A DNA stretch of 64,000 bases from Euborellia annulipes (taxonomy: Eukaryota > Arthropoda > Insecta > Dermaptera > Anisolabididae). The notes under the pieces are model-generated. The model did no database searches, was not told where the DNA came from, and was given only the letters and a program-made list of their open reading frames with translations. This document shows positions 11,800-22,694 of this stretch, one piece after another (the first letter of the stretch is position 1; each line of letters starts with the position of its first letter). The DNA lies in NCBI GenBank assembly GCA_023213315.1, contig JAKCPI010001938.1:16980-80979 (forward strand), read 5' to 3'. The position numbers and the translations under genes were made by a program.

Positions 11800-11914
11800 C
11801 CATTAATTTTCTTTGAAATCGCCTGATAAGAAAGAAAGCAACCGCCAACAAGATCGCGGCCCCGAATAACGAAATGTGGAACGTCCCCCGGATTATTAAG
11901 AATATTGTCATGGC
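11800..11914 (-). CDS. Candidate internal exon encoding a membrane segment (unidentified)
   Basis: On the - strand a T-run followed by an AAAG acceptor (11916-11915) opens a 38-codon frame beginning A-M-T-I-F-L. It holds a hydrophobic segment, FGAAILLAVAFFLI, followed at once by basic RRFQRK, as in a single-pass membrane protein with a cytosolic basic stop-transfer. A GTATAG or GTGTTT donor follows after ATG-G. Codons such as CGG, GGG, GCC and GCG are unusual for background DNA here. The exon may belong to the - strand gene whose possible first exons lie at 25.8 and 28.9 kb, but the phase does not join directly. Chance is possible. Confidence 0.25.
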
Positions 11915-12459
11915 CTTTGCAGCAATTAAAAAAAAAAAATGTAATTTAACTTTCTGGTGAACTTGGTTGAATAAATAGGGTCTATTTTCTGTTCATCTCG
12001 AAGAAGTTTTGTATATAAATGATTATCTACTTGGAAATACGAAGTGTTTGCTTTCAGGCTTTTTTTTTTTTAAAGAAAGCAGGATGTGAAATTTGCTTAA
12101 TTAATGTGACAGCAAATGCATCGTTAATGTTCTAAAATTTAATAAACTATTCAAATTTGATCCTTTTATTGTTTAGAGATGTATCGACTCCTTCATGGAT
12201 GTTGGGTAGATTTGATTAATTCATATAAGGAGTCGATATTTTTTTTGGAATTAAATCTATTTTATAGCAGGGCAACGTTTTCAGCCCCTTCAAATTCAAA
12301 TTTAATAAATTTTATTATTAAAATTTTTAGTTGATTAGCACTTTACATGGATCTCAGTTGACCTTTAACCCTACTTTATTATGAACTAGAGGATTTTTAT
12401 TCCTTTTTACAATTGGAGGACTGACAGGGGTTGTTTTAGCTAATTCCTCATACTTTTTT

Positions 12460-12600
12460 CCCATATACACCGTCTTTTCGACAACTTAGGCCATTTAAGA
12501 CTTTTTACGACACTTGTTATTTGTAAATACATCTATTGGGGGTCTAGGCATTCCTATTCAAGCCATTTGGTATCCAAATGGCTTATAAATAAAATCATCA
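12460..12600 (-). mobile_element. SINE tail fragment
   Basis: This is the SINE tail and hairpin only (CCATTTGGTATCC repeat of the other tRNA SINEs, with an AAGACGGTGTA-side end). The tRNA head is missing and the copy is cut by the palindrome starting at 12605. Confidence 0.55.
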
Positions 12601-12604
12601 TTCT

Positions 12605-12773
12605 ATGGGTCGTTTTGATAACTTACCTACCCGAACATTAAAATAGCCTCCCTATGGGGAAATACATGGTGTGTGTCCTTCAGCTATTTTAATGCTGAAG
12701 GACACACACCATGTATTTCCCCATAGGGAGGCTATTTTAATATTCGGGTAGGTAAGTTATCAAAACGACCCAT
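12605..12773. repeat. Near-perfect palindrome with 80-bp arms and 9-bp loop
   Basis: 12605-12684 and 12694-12773 are inverted copies with a mismatch near 12635; the loop is TATTTTAAT. Next to it at about 12785 lies a decayed CTGATGA motif (reverse complement of TCATCAG), so this may be the remains of a hammerhead-bearing foldback element. The arms include GGACACACACCATG. Confidence 0.9.
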
Positions 12774-12784
12774 TGGCATCATCA

Positions 12785-13058
12785 GGCCAGGGAAGTAATT
12801 CGAAATTTTTTAGATTCTCTTTAAAATGTATATTCTCATTTTGACATTTAGATCTTCTGAAGACCTTGTAACTTGTACTCAATAGAAAAGATAGGAGAAA
12901 TGGTTGCCATCTTGAAAATCGAATGTACAGTACCGTACTGTCGAAAACTAAATAAATGTCGACACGAAAAATCTGGTGTGGCAAGCTCAGTACACAACTT
13001 TCGATTACCGAAGGTAAGATAAAGTCGTGTGCTGTGCGCCAGTCACAACAGATTTTTT
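12785..13058 (-). repeat. Rep-A fragment
   Basis: It contains the GGAGAAATGGTTGCCAT block and the complete terminal hairpin (12965-13055; arms around ACACAACTTTC and GAAAG). The block with the TACTAGTACTTTAC motif is missing. Confidence 0.65.
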
Positions 13059-13615
13059 AATAAAATAAATTCCTAACCAAAATATCAAAATAAATAGAGG
13101 CTCTAAGAAGAGCAGACACCGTAAAATCAAAGTCTTGAGAACAATTACTCTATTTAAATTAAAGACCATCTATGAGAGATTTAAATATCCTTGAGGGAGG
13201 AAATGGAAATGTTGTTCAGAAGATAAGAAAGAAGCAAGGCACGTGCTGAGCAGATGTGATGTGTGAAGAAAATGCATCACTTGACATTGTCTTTTTATTT
13301 AAAACAAAAAGAGCCAAAAGGGTTGCAAATCGATTTTTAACTTTGACCTTGCAACTGAAAACACGATTTAAGTATTATACAAATCTTAATAGCTTAACAT
13401 ACAACATGCAAAGAAAATAATTATATTAATAGGAAATAAAGTTTTTTTTTTTTTTTTTTTTTTTAGTTGAAGAGAAAGAAAGAACGAACGTAACGCCTCA
13501 AGAGGAAACCGAACCCGCCCTTATTGTTATTAACTTCCGTTCTTGTTCCTTTGAGAAATTAAAACACTCCTTTCTACGATTATAGGCTATTTATTAATCA
13601 GTTAATTAAATAATT
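13059..13615. other. Unassigned sequence
   Basis: No repeat family is recognised and no open frame longer than background is present. A T-run lies at 13442-13464. Around 13470-13530 the sequence is richer in GC (CGAACGTAACGCC, ACCGAACCCGCCC) and could be a regulatory or untranslated segment, but nothing shows this directly. Confidence 0.3.
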
Positions 13616-13753
13616 TCATTTTTTTGTTTTAAATACATCCTCTGCGTAGAGTTTATTTATTAAATAAAAATTTTCCGTCGCGCCCTCTGACGCGGTAAAT
13701 TGAAATAATAGGAAAAAAAAAATTAATAGTGAAATCTTTAGCTGAAGAATCAT
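13616..13753 (-). CDS. Candidate short secreted or signal-anchor peptide (unidentified)
   Basis: From the ATG at 13753 (context AAGAATGA) a 45-codon frame starts MILQLKISLLIFFFLLFQF followed by TASEGA, which looks like a signal peptide with a cleavage site near SEGA, then a short polar tail ending KTKK. The frame is open further upstream to 13861, so the start is not certain. Hydrophobic runs arise easily in T-rich DNA, so this may be chance. No relative is recognised. Confidence 0.2.
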   Translation of the reverse strand: MILQLKISLLIFFFLLFQFTASEGATENFYLINKLYAEDVFKTKK

Positions 13754-14374
13754 TCTTTCTAGCTGTATATTCAAAATTAATATACCTCTTACGACAGAGG
13801 AGTTATTCAAGCCGATAAAGCACAAAAGCTTTTCCGTGCATGCTTCCCTATACCAGTACATGCATTGTAAGACGTCACGTCAAAAACAAGAACAAGTAAC
13901 AATGGCAAACAGCGACAAGCTTTTTCAATTATTAGTACAGTATAAATATAAAAAATTAAAAAGTCTGTTGTGAGAAGTCAGACCATACAGGACACAAATT
14001 TTCTGAAATCAAAAGTGATGTAATATACTTTCACACCAGATTTTATTGTAGAGATATACCGAGAGTGTATTGAAACACAAGAGGGAAAATTTATAATTTG
14101 ACGGAATCTAAATGGCTTCAGATGCCGAAAAGAGACTTAAATTAAAATTTTTGTTATCCTGGGTTTCTCTTAGCTTTCCTATAAAGTATCAGAGACATCA
14201 AAATAATTAATTTATGTAATTTAATCAAATTAAAGCGAATTTAAAAAAAAGTAGGACTACATCAATAATGTACTAGTATCTAATCATGTACCGATTTTAT
14301 TCAAAAGATTATTTCACGCCTCAGGGAGGGGGGAGAGAGAATATTCTCCCAGGTTTATAAATTTTACATCGCCG
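13754..14374. other. Unassigned sequence with one SINE-tail trace
   Basis: At 14100-14140 a GGCTTCAGATGCCGAAAAG motif matches the SINE tail family. TTCACACCAGATTTTATTG near 14030 matches the outer edge of the Rep-A hairpin. Nothing else is identifiable. Confidence 0.35.
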
Positions 14375-14560
14375 TCGGAGCTTGGTGTAGGGGTTAGAGT
14401 GCTAACCTCGTATACCAAAAGTCGCGAGTTCGGACCCCAGGCAGTCCGATGATTTTATTTAAGCCATTTGGATACCAGATGGCTTAAATAGAAATGCATG
14501 ACCCCCCAATAGATATTTTCATGAAATAACGGTTATCGTCAAAGTCTAAACTGTGAATTT
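14375..14560 (+). mobile_element. tRNA-derived SINE
   Basis: The head GGAGCTTGGTGTAGGGG and B box GAGTTCGGACCCC (near 14424-14440) are followed by the AAGCCATTTGG/CCAGATGGCTT hairpin. The tail is shortened and runs into a Rep-A piece containing AAAATTCGATGTCGAGAT. Confidence 0.75.
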
Positions 14561-14664
14561 TGTGTGAGTGTGAGTGTAAATGAGAATATGTCAAAAATTC
14601 GATGTCGAGATTACACGTTTTGAGGTCCTGTGTGAATGTTAAAAAAAAATCGTGTGGTTTTATG

Positions 14665-14815
14665 AAACCACGATGCAAGTGAAACTTTTTTTTTCGGATC
14701 GTAGGCTTTTAACTGAAAATTTCCAGAAAATGGGATTGATAATGGGAAATCAATAGACGCATGTTAAAAACTGAGAACAAAATATTTATTTAGTAATATA
14801 AATATTTTCGCATGC
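14665..14815 (+). repeat. Solo terminus of the 3.5-kb foldback element
   Basis: ACGATGCAAGTGAAAC at 14670 begins a 145-bp match to the left arm at 1-165, preceded by GTGTGGTTTTATGAAACCAC, which is itself a small hairpin and probably the true outer end of that family. Confidence 0.75.
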
Positions 14816-15194
14816 TAATAAATTATACATCTTGAATTCTAATATATCGGTGGAAACTAAATATATCTCGACACAAAAAATCTAGTGTGACAAGCACAGG
14901 TGCGACCGGTCACACCAGATTCTTTCTTTCCCTTACTAAGAAGCGGACCTGAGTGGATATAAATTTAAATGAACGAATCAATTAGTCAATCAATGAGTTG
15001 GTGTCAAAAATCATGTAGCACCGAAAAGAGATTTCCTGTATAAAGAAACAAAAAAAAAAAAAAATGTTCTAACTATAAAAAGATTCCTAATGTCTTTTTT
15101 TTTTTTTTAATTAAAAAAAAAAAAAAACATGTATATCCATCAAAATCTCGACATCGAATTTTTGACATGATCGCAATACTTTCTCTCCTATATA

Positions 15195-15738
15195 CACTCC
15201 CCGCAAAAAAAGTGGCGCACTTCGTTTCTTCTTTAAGAAGACCTGTTCTAATCTATTCTAATGATACTGTAATTTATTAAACATTTAATATGAATAAACT
15301 TATACATTTCTAAATAACTTTAGCACAAATTCAAAACATTTTAATCAAATTATACAATTTAAATAAAATAAAGAAAAATATGTGTATTTTCAATTTTTGA
15401 GACAAATCAACTTAATCTCGATATGTTTTGTTGGATATTAATTAAAAATTTTGTTTTTATAAGAATTTCCAATAAATAGAACAGAGAAAAACTGAAAAGG
15501 AAAGATTATTTTAAAATATTAAAAATTTGGCGTTAATAAAAAAAATTTCAACATTTTTGTCTTTGTTTTGATTAAATTAAAATTATTTATTAAAATGATA
15601 TGAATTTGTGTTAAATTTACTTAGAAATGAATAAGATACTTCATATTAAATGTTTAATAAATTTCAGTATCATTAAGGTAGAGTAAAATAGGTATTTTTA
15701 AGAAGAAACAAAGTGCGCCACTTTTTTGCGGGGCAGTG
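15195..15738. mobile_element. Tc1/mariner-type MITE, 544 bp
   Basis: The ends are CACTCCCCGCAAAAAAAG and, inverted, CTTTTTTGCGGGGCAGTG, each flanked by TA (15193-15194 and 15739-15740). The inverted homology continues inward through GTGGCGCACTT and beyond, to TTTAATATGAA. It is non-coding. Confidence 0.85.
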
Positions 15739-15919
15739 TATTTCATATATAGGGTACGAGAAAGTAAAAATCAGTAGTGATCTCCTTTCGACTTGTTTGT
15801 TTATCTACTCTAAAAGTGGGGGATTATTTTATCAAAATATGACAAAAACAAGAAGAAAAAAATAAAATAAGATTATGAAGTAATTTAAATAGAAGAATTT
15901 CGATGGCTGAGTGTTAATT

Positions 15920-16470
15920 ATTAGGATTAGGAAGATGTATGGCAGCCAGCAAGTGATAAAGAAACTATTTGATTATCGTCGGCGTTTCGGTATCACGTCG
16001 ATCCCATCTTTAGGACTTAAAGTCAAAAAAACATTTTTATTTGGTGTTAATTCGGCAAAATACAAACAATTTTTACAAGTATTTATTTTATGTAAATGTA
16101 TAAAAGAATTTAGTCAGTCTTTCAATCTTGGCCAGTGCTGTCGTTTCGGGCCCATTTGCCACAAATTAAAAATATAGCCCATGCGCCTACGGCAATTCTC
16201 ATATACAGCTAATGGTATATGCAAATATAAGTATTTATATTTGTATGAACCCAAATTGCATCTATCTAAGCAACAATAACAGTGTTTTGTTTTTTTATAA
16301 AAAAATACTTGTAAAAATTGTTTGTAATTTGCCGAATTAACACCAAATAAAAATGTTTTAATGACCGTAGGTCCTGAAGATGGGATCGACGTGATCCCGA
16401 AACGTCGACGAAAATCAAATAGTTTCTTTATCACTTGCTGGCTGCCATACATCTTTTCTGATCCTAATAA
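15920..16470. repeat. Foldback element with hammerhead-like modules in both arms
   Basis: The arms (about 15923-16110 and 16300-16467) share GATGTATGGCAGCCAGCAAG and its complement. The right arm carries, on +, CTGAAGA, a perfect GGGATC/GATCCC stem II and GAAACGTC (16375-16409). The left arm carries the - strand version with CTAAAGA. The flanking TGGCTGAGTG upstream at about 15904 is also found beside the copy at 39914. Open frames read in the arms are palindrome echoes. Confidence 0.8.
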
Positions 16471-16554
16471 AATAAGATTAGGTAAAGTACTTCCACCGGT
16501 AGATAGATTTATTTCAAAACTTGATACAAATTATACTGGATAGTAGAAAGCAAA

Positions 16555-16660
16555 AAATATGGTGTGACTGGTCGCACAGCACACACATCTTTCTCTTAAC
16601 TTTGGTAAAAAGAAAGTTGTATTCTATGCTTATCACTCCATATTTTTTGTGTGTCGCATT
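16555..16660. repeat. Rep-A terminal hairpin, solo
   Basis: A foldback from AAAAATATGGTGTGACTGG to CACTCCATATTTTT, with ACAACTTTC-like inner arms, is not accompanied by the rest of Rep-A. Confidence 0.6.
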
Positions 16661-16879
16661 TATTTAGCTTCCCTTCTACTTTAGCTATCCCTCGGATAAG
16701 TTAGTTAACAATGACTAGAGTCTTCAGATCTATTTAATCTAATCATGTGATTAAATAAGAGCCAAGATCGTAGTCAACTAGCTAAGATCTAAAGTTCGGT
16801 TAACTAAGGAGTGAAATTAGGAATACAAGCCTTATTTATTCTTTTGGAAATTTTGTACTTCCTCTTACCTCTATATATG

Positions 16880-17312
16880 TTAATATATAGAGAGAGAAAG
16901 TATTGTTTTCATGTCAAAAATTCGATGTTGAGATTTTGATGGATATACACGTTTTGAGGTTCCCTGAATCCAAAAAAGTGGTTATCGCGACATGGTCTGT
17001 CTGTCTGTCTGGGTATGTTCAATTTTAAGCATGAAGGAATTAAGCTGAGGCTGAAATTTTATATATAACTAAAACACATTTGGGGGCGTGAAAATAATCT
17101 TTTATTCAAAATCGGCCAAAGAGTACTAGTACTTTACTGATGTACTTTTTCAGTTTTTTTTCGATTTTCTCAAAATTCGCTCCAACGATTTTTTTTTAAA
17201 TTCATAAATCAATGCTCTTTAAAATGTATATTCTCATTTTGCCATTGAAATCTTTTTTTTGAAGGTAAGAGAAAGTTGTGTGCTGTGCGACAGTCACACC
17301 AGTTTTTTTTAA
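16880..17312 (-). repeat. Rep-A copy
   Basis: It begins with the AT-rich end hairpin (TATATAGAGAGAGAAAGTAT), then ATTCGATGTTGAGATTTTGA, a GTCTGTCTGTCTG tract, GTACTAGTACTTTACTGATG and, after an internal deletion, the edge of the terminal hairpin (17262-17312). Confidence 0.7.
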
Positions 17313-18447
17313 ATTTCATTAAAAAATTAATTAGCTTTAAATAATTTTTGTCTTTATTAAGTTGCAAACTTCACAAAACTCTCCTCAGATACCTCGGATA
17401 GTTAATTATCTGTGAAAAAATCATTTTTTTTTTGTTAAGCATGTTCTTGTTAACTATATCGATGATTTGCTATCGGTTGGATGTTTGTTAGTTGACTAGA
17501 AGTGAAGCAACCGGCGCTTACTTATTAACGGCTTGTTATAATAGCACGAGGACAAACTAACTCCCTTCGAAATTAAAAAAAAAAATTTAATTATCATGGA
17601 CAAACGAAATGAACCCTCAAATACCAATACACACAGAAACATAACTAACTTTGATGAATTCTGAAATAATAATTGATATGTAAAATAAAAAATTTTACTT
17701 ACCAATGATGGATAAAAGGGCTTGTAATCGAAAAATGAAACATTCTAAATACATTTATAATTAAAAAATTAAGAGAGAAGAACTAATAAATAGGATACAT
17801 ATGTGAAACAGATGTGAGTGGCTGGCTGGCTAATAGATGAAGCCACAAATTGACTTTACACTCAAATGAAATGAACTATCTCTCTCTTTCTCTTTTGGAA
17901 AAGGAAATTGAACTCTGAACTCAGAAAGAAAAAAAAAAAATAAGATAACAAAAAGGTTTTTTGAAAAGTAACAAGGGTATTTGAGTAAACAATTAATTTG
18001 TACTATCTATTTAAGATATATTTAACTTGTACTTAGGCATTTAAATATGATAATTACCAATTTTGTCTTTTAAATATTAACTAGCGGCGCCGTGCCTCCC
18101 CTTTTTTTGCATACCCCCCCTCATAAAGGAAAGCTCATTTTCCCTGTATTCTTTGGAAAGTCCTCTTTGAATTTTTTTTTTTTTTATTTATTTACCCATT
18201 TAAGGTTGTTCGGGTAGTACATCGTAAGTCATAATAGAATCTAATTTTTTTTTTAAATAAAATTAAAAATTTGAATGCCAAAATTCCTTATTATAATTTA
18301 GTCGTGACCTATCATAGTTTATAATTGTATTAAGTTAATAATTTAATTACCAAAAATAATAAATGAATGACTTTTGACTTGAGCAGTATTTCACGTAATA
18401 TAGAACTGGCAACATTGCATTCATCAACTATTTATTTTAAATCTTAA
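17313..18447. other. Unassigned AT-rich sequence with small repeat traces
   Basis: The stretch 17330-17520 (including AAGTGAAGCAACCGGC) matches parts of 59890-59970 and 61422-61455, so it is a dispersed repeat of unknown type. GCGGCGCCGTGCCTCCCC near 18085 resembles a motif at 54675. No gene is visible. Confidence 0.35.
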
Positions 18448-18731
18448 GCGGCCCCGGGTGTGGCATAGTAGGTAGCGTGCCTACCTCATATGCCAAACGT
18501 CGCGGAGTTCGGACCCAGGCAGTCCGATGATTTTTATTTAAGCCATTTGGATACCAGATGGCTTAAATAGAAATGCCTGAACCCTCAATATATATACATT
18601 AATTACAACGCTTATCGTCTAAAGTCTTAAATGGCCTGAGTTGCCGAAAAGACTGTGTGAATGTGTGTGTGAGTGTGAGTGCGAATGAGAAAAAAAGTGT
18701 GAATGTTTTTAAAAAAAAAAAAAAAAAAAAA
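18448..18731 (+). mobile_element. Near full-length tRNA-derived SINE with A-rich tail
   Basis: The A box TGGCATAGTAGG (about 18471) and B box GAGTTCGGACCC (about 18506) are followed by the CCATTTGG/CCAGATGG hairpin, the GGCCTGAGTTGCCGAAAAG tail motif, a GTGTGAGTGTGAGTG tract and a terminal A run (18711-18733). It is the best copy in the window for defining the family. Confidence 0.8.
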
Positions 18732-19756
18732 AATCTTAAACGCCTTAAATTTTATTTTATTTAATATATTACAATGATTAATGCAAATCAGTTTAAACAC
18801 AATGGACGATTTGCGAGAAAAAATATCGTAAAATTGAAAAAAAAAATGTAACTGACATCGACAAAAGACAATTATGTTATGCGACGTTGCCGGACTCTCA
18901 AACCTTCCTTATTTTTAAATATTGGCGACTGTCATTTTGGAGAATTTTTTGACTTTCTTGTTAAAATATCTTTAAAAGCGGACGGCAGAAACTTTTGATT
19001 TTATTTTTAACGTATTCCTCGGAAGTGAATTAATAAAATGTAAGTTTTTTTGTTTTTGTATCTGATGCAGAGGTGGCTATATAATTCAATATGAGTGCGT
19101 TTCGTCGATATTCCCCATAGGCTACATGTTAAATTTCAAATTTTTAAAAATTAATTACACGATAACCCTGTGTCAGATCTGCTTCAAAATTTTATTTTAT
19201 ACGTATGTGATAGTGATTAATAACATATTAAAAAATTAGCCTTTAATATTATAGAGTGCTTTAATGTCCGAACAACCTTAAGCCATAGACCATTGGGCTA
19301 AAACTTAGATATAAAAAATACAAAATTCATATAAAAATACTTATATACAAAACAAAATGAATACACAAGTAATACAAAACCAACACAAGATCAACACACT
19401 ATAAATACAATACAAAAACAAAGCAATAAGAATACAATACCAAAGAAATATAAATACAATATTAAAACAAAACAAAAAAAAATGCAATATTAATACAAAA
19501 ACAAAACAAAAAATTACTCTTTGAATTTGAGAAGAACCTAATCTTGAATATTCTTTTTAAACTGAATATTCTTTTCTATTGTAATTTCAATATTTAAAGT
19601 ATAATTTTCCTGTTAACTGGAGCAGGTGGATGTAGATAGGCAGCATGGGATAAATGGACCGTTTATTTTGAAAGTGGTGTAAGTCCATTTTTTTTTTTTT
19701 TTTTTTAATGAGATATCACATAATTTATGCTTAAATTAATCTAAATTTTCTATGTA
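18732..19756. other. Unassigned AT-rich sequence
   Basis: No open frames or recognised repeats. From 19330 to 19510 the sequence is a diffuse AATACAAAACA-like simple repeat. Confidence 0.35.
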
Positions 19757-20010
19757 CAGTAGAACCTCGATAAGTTAAACCTCGCTAAGTTCAAAACCTC
19801 CGTAACTTAAAAATTTTTTCAATTCCCTTCCCTTGACAGCGTAAAATCTCTATTTCTTAAAGATCAAAACCTCTGTAACTTAAACAAATATTTTGAGCAT
19901 AGCCCTCGATAACTTAAAATAATATTTTGGTGACCTCTATAACTTAAAGTATTTCTTTACATATCATCGAAAAAATAGTTAATGCAGAAAATCAAAAATA
20001 AATGAAGCAG
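19757..20010 (+). mobile_element. Truncated pogo-like MITE
   Basis: It starts CAGTAGAACCTCGATAAGTT after TA and matches the complementary strand of the 5547-6050 element for about 250 bp. The far terminus is missing. Confidence 0.75.
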
Positions 20011-20149
20011 AAAACTGTATAACTAGCTAATGGTAAATTTCTTTAAAAAATCCAATGTTTTGTACAATTGAAAATTGGTCGGTAAATAGATTTTTTAATA
20101 AACAGATATTTTAACCTTTGATTTTCTCGAAATAATAGAAAATGGACTT

Positions 20150-20440
20150 AAATCACTTTCAAAATAAACGGTCCAAATATCGTCGACGTTTCGGGAACGC
20201 ACGGATCCCATCTTCAGGACGATAAATTGCTAATTTTGCCTAGATTGATACATATCGGTTCATACAAAAAATATAACATAAATGGATATATTAAATGGGC
20301 ACGAAATATCAGCACTATCCGAGATTTAGGCAACATTAACAATTTAGGATGGGAACGATTTCGTTCCCGAAACATCGACGATTATTAAATAAGATTTCTA
20401 TTCCATGCTGGCTGCCTACATCCCACTGCTTCTGTTCAGT
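20150..20440. repeat. Foldback element with hammerhead-like modules
   Basis: The left arm (- strand) contains the intact module described at 20178-20224. The right arm (+) has a perfect GGGAACGA/CGTTCCC-type stem II and GAAACATC at 20347-20378, but its core is decayed to TTTAGGA. Outer sequence ATGCTGGCTGCCTACATC matches the ends of the other foldbacks. Confidence 0.75.
20178..20224 (-). ncRNA. Hammerhead-ribozyme-like module (best-paired - strand copy)
   Basis: Read on the - strand: stem I TATCGTC, core CTGAAGA, one unpaired T, stem II GGGA...TCCC, GAAAC, GTC, then stem I GACGATA, which pairs perfectly (7 bp) with the 5' side. This is the order of a type I hammerhead with cleavage predicted after GTC. 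Stem III is only ACGU with no loop, and there is one extra base between the core and stem II; both are non-standard for a classical self-cleaving monomer. Function is inference. Confidence 0.55.
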
Positions 20441-20689
20441 CATCGAATTTTATCCTGTTATGTTTAAATCCACTTTGAACATATAAAAATGGCTACTGAG
20501 AGATAGATATTCAGGTGGGACGGACAGTCAGACGGACATTTCTTCAGAATATAATAATAATTTTGACAGTCGTCTGGAAAGGGTTAAAAAATTTATTAAC
20601 TTAAATGCTTGAGAAAAAAAAATTGCTTCAGCCCGGGATCGAACCCGGATTAAGAACCAATTTATACTCATGGCATGTAATTATAATTG

Positions 20690-20770
20690 TAATTGTTACC
20701 ACAACTTTCTCGTACTCTTCGGTAATTGAAAGTTGTGTTCTGTGCTTGCACACCAGATTTTTTTGTGTCG
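20690..20770. repeat. Rep-A terminal hairpin, partial
   Basis: ACAACTTTC...GAAAGTTGT arms (20701-20736) and the outer CACACCAGATTTTTT are followed by TAGTTTCCGCCGATATATT, as in Rep-A. A T-arm-like CCGGG/CCCGG hairpin (GGGATCGAACCC) sits just before it at 20632-20650. Confidence 0.6.
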
Positions 20771-20979
20771 ACTTATATTTAGTTTCCGCCGATATATTAA
20801 AATTCAAGATGTAAAATTTATAAACACTAGCCGCGTCGCTTAATTAAGGAAAGAAAATTATTATTACTACTATTCCAAACCAGTGCCTGCTTGAGGATTT
20901 GTTTACATTCATGGAATACACAAATGAAAAGAATACATAAATTTGATAAAATGGTGGATGCAGTCCAAATTAATTTAAA

Positions 20980-21462
20980 TAAATAAAAGCAACTTGTGGT
21001 TTTTTTTCTTGGACGTATTTTGACAGGTAGTATGTCGTTATTTTAATTATTAAAAAACACTAAATTTTTCAATAATATTTATTTTTGGTTAACAGACGCG
21101 CTATCGTGTTTCGGCCACCATGAGAGCCATCATCAGAACTGAAACAATACACACATATATAATACAAGATAATTATACTTAGTCAAAATTCTTTTTTATT
21201 TGTAGATTTATGACGGAATATTTTTCAAATTGCCATAAAAAAGAATTTTGACTAAGTATAATTATCTTGTATTATATATTGTGTGTATTGTTTCAGTTCT
21301 GATGATGGCTCTCATGGTGGCCGAAACACGATAGCGCGTCTGTTAACCAAAAATAAATATTATTGAAAAATTTAGTGTTTTTTAATAATTAAAATAACGA
21401 CATACTACCTGTCAAAATACGTCCAAGAAAAAACCACAAGTTGCTTTTATTTATTTGAATAC
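20980..21462. repeat. Foldback element, arms about 225 bp, hammerhead-like cores in both arms
   Basis: 20980-21200 and 21237-21462 are nearly exact inverted copies with a 40-bp spacer. Each arm carries CTGATGA, a GGC/GCC stem II and GAAACACG (instead of GAAACGTC), so the 3' side of the module has drifted. Outer sequence AAAGCAACTTGTGGTTTTTT is shared by both arms. Confidence 0.85.
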
Positions 21463-21689
21463 ATAAATATTTCTCTATACATTTTCTTATGGGAGAAATC
21501 GTAACTTTAAAAATTAATAACTCAAAAAGTTATGGGAATTTCGGGATGAAAATAATTTTCCTGTAATCCTCTTTATGCATAAAAAATTTCATTTCAAAAT
21601 TCCAACGGGAAGTTGCCTAAATAGAGCGTGACAGACGGACAGACAGACAGACGGACATTAGTGAATTATATATATATATATAGATGGGG

Positions 21690-22095
21690 AAATATTTATA
21701 TTCTGTTACCATGGCATTTAGCCTATATCTCCTATAAATAAAGTGGTCTTAAAAGAATTTCAAAGGCAAAATGAGAATATACATTTTAAAGAGAATCTAA
21801 AAAATAATTGATTTTTGAATTTAAAAAAAAATCGTTGGAGCGAATTTTGAGAAAATCGAAAAAAACTGAAAAAGTACATCAGTAAAGTATTAGTACTCTT
21901 TGGCCGATTTTGTTCAAAATCTTCGTGACACGTCCCATGGGGGTGCCTAACTTAAATATAAAATTTCAACCTCATAGCTCTTTTCGTTCTTGAGATATTT
22001 TGTTCATAAACGTGTAAATCCTTCAAAATCTCGACATCGAATTTTTGACATGAAACCAATACTCTCTATATATATTTATACATATATAGGCATGA
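21690..22095 (+). repeat. Rep-A copy lacking the terminal hairpin
   Basis: It runs from the TGTTACCATGG block through TCAGTAAAGTATTAGTAC and GATTTTGTTCAAAATCTTCG to ATTTTTGACATGAAACCAAT and the AT-rich end at 22095. Confidence 0.7.
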
Positions 22096-22694
22096 TTCTA
22101 TGCCTTAATCAAGGGACTCTCGCTATTATTTGGCCGGTAAAGGTGACCGCTCGGGAAAACCTCAACTTTTTGTTTTAAAAAGTAAATTGATCACGATCGA
22201 TATTTGCCCTATTTCTCTTAATTTATTTAAATTGTGGTAAAATAAGAAATTTTTATAATAGCCAATTTCCTCTCAAATTTATTATGAATATGAGCACAAG
22301 TTTACCGAGCTAGGAGAGGCATAAGTAAAGTGGTCAGCCAAAAGGCCAAGATAGTCGAAGAAAAAGAATGGAATGGAAATGTACTAAAACGACATGAATT
22401 TTTAATCAAAGATTTTATCATAAAATGGCAATTATTATGAAATTTAAACATTCTAATACGACGCCCAGTTAAGCTGACTTTTTATTAGCTTTTTTTTTCC
22501 TTCTAATCTAAATCTAAACAAGATATGTCGGAAAGAGAAGAGAAGAGTGTTTTTCCTGAGATGTGCTGTTGATGCCTTTGAATGACTAAATTGTAAATAT
22601 GAAGCTGTTAAAAAGTTTTAAAGAACACTCCCTAAAAATCCAAGTTTAAAAAGAATGTATTCCTTTAAGTCGTTATCTTTTCGAGATTAAAATT
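22096..22694. other. Unassigned sequence
   Basis: No supported gene or known repeat. A short non-AT-rich piece near 22110-22160 (GGGACTCTCGC, GGTAAAGGTGACCGC) has no open frame beyond background. Confidence 0.3.

Noticed and set aside
15911..16452. Open frames reading MYGSQQVIKKLFD on both strands
   Set aside because: They are translations of the foldback arms and run straight through the hammerhead-like module.
20630..20655. tRNA gene suggested by the perfect T-arm-like GGGATCGAACCC
   Set aside because: Only the T arm is convincing; no acceptor, D or anticodon stems can be drawn. A similar isolated T arm lies at 3667-3685.
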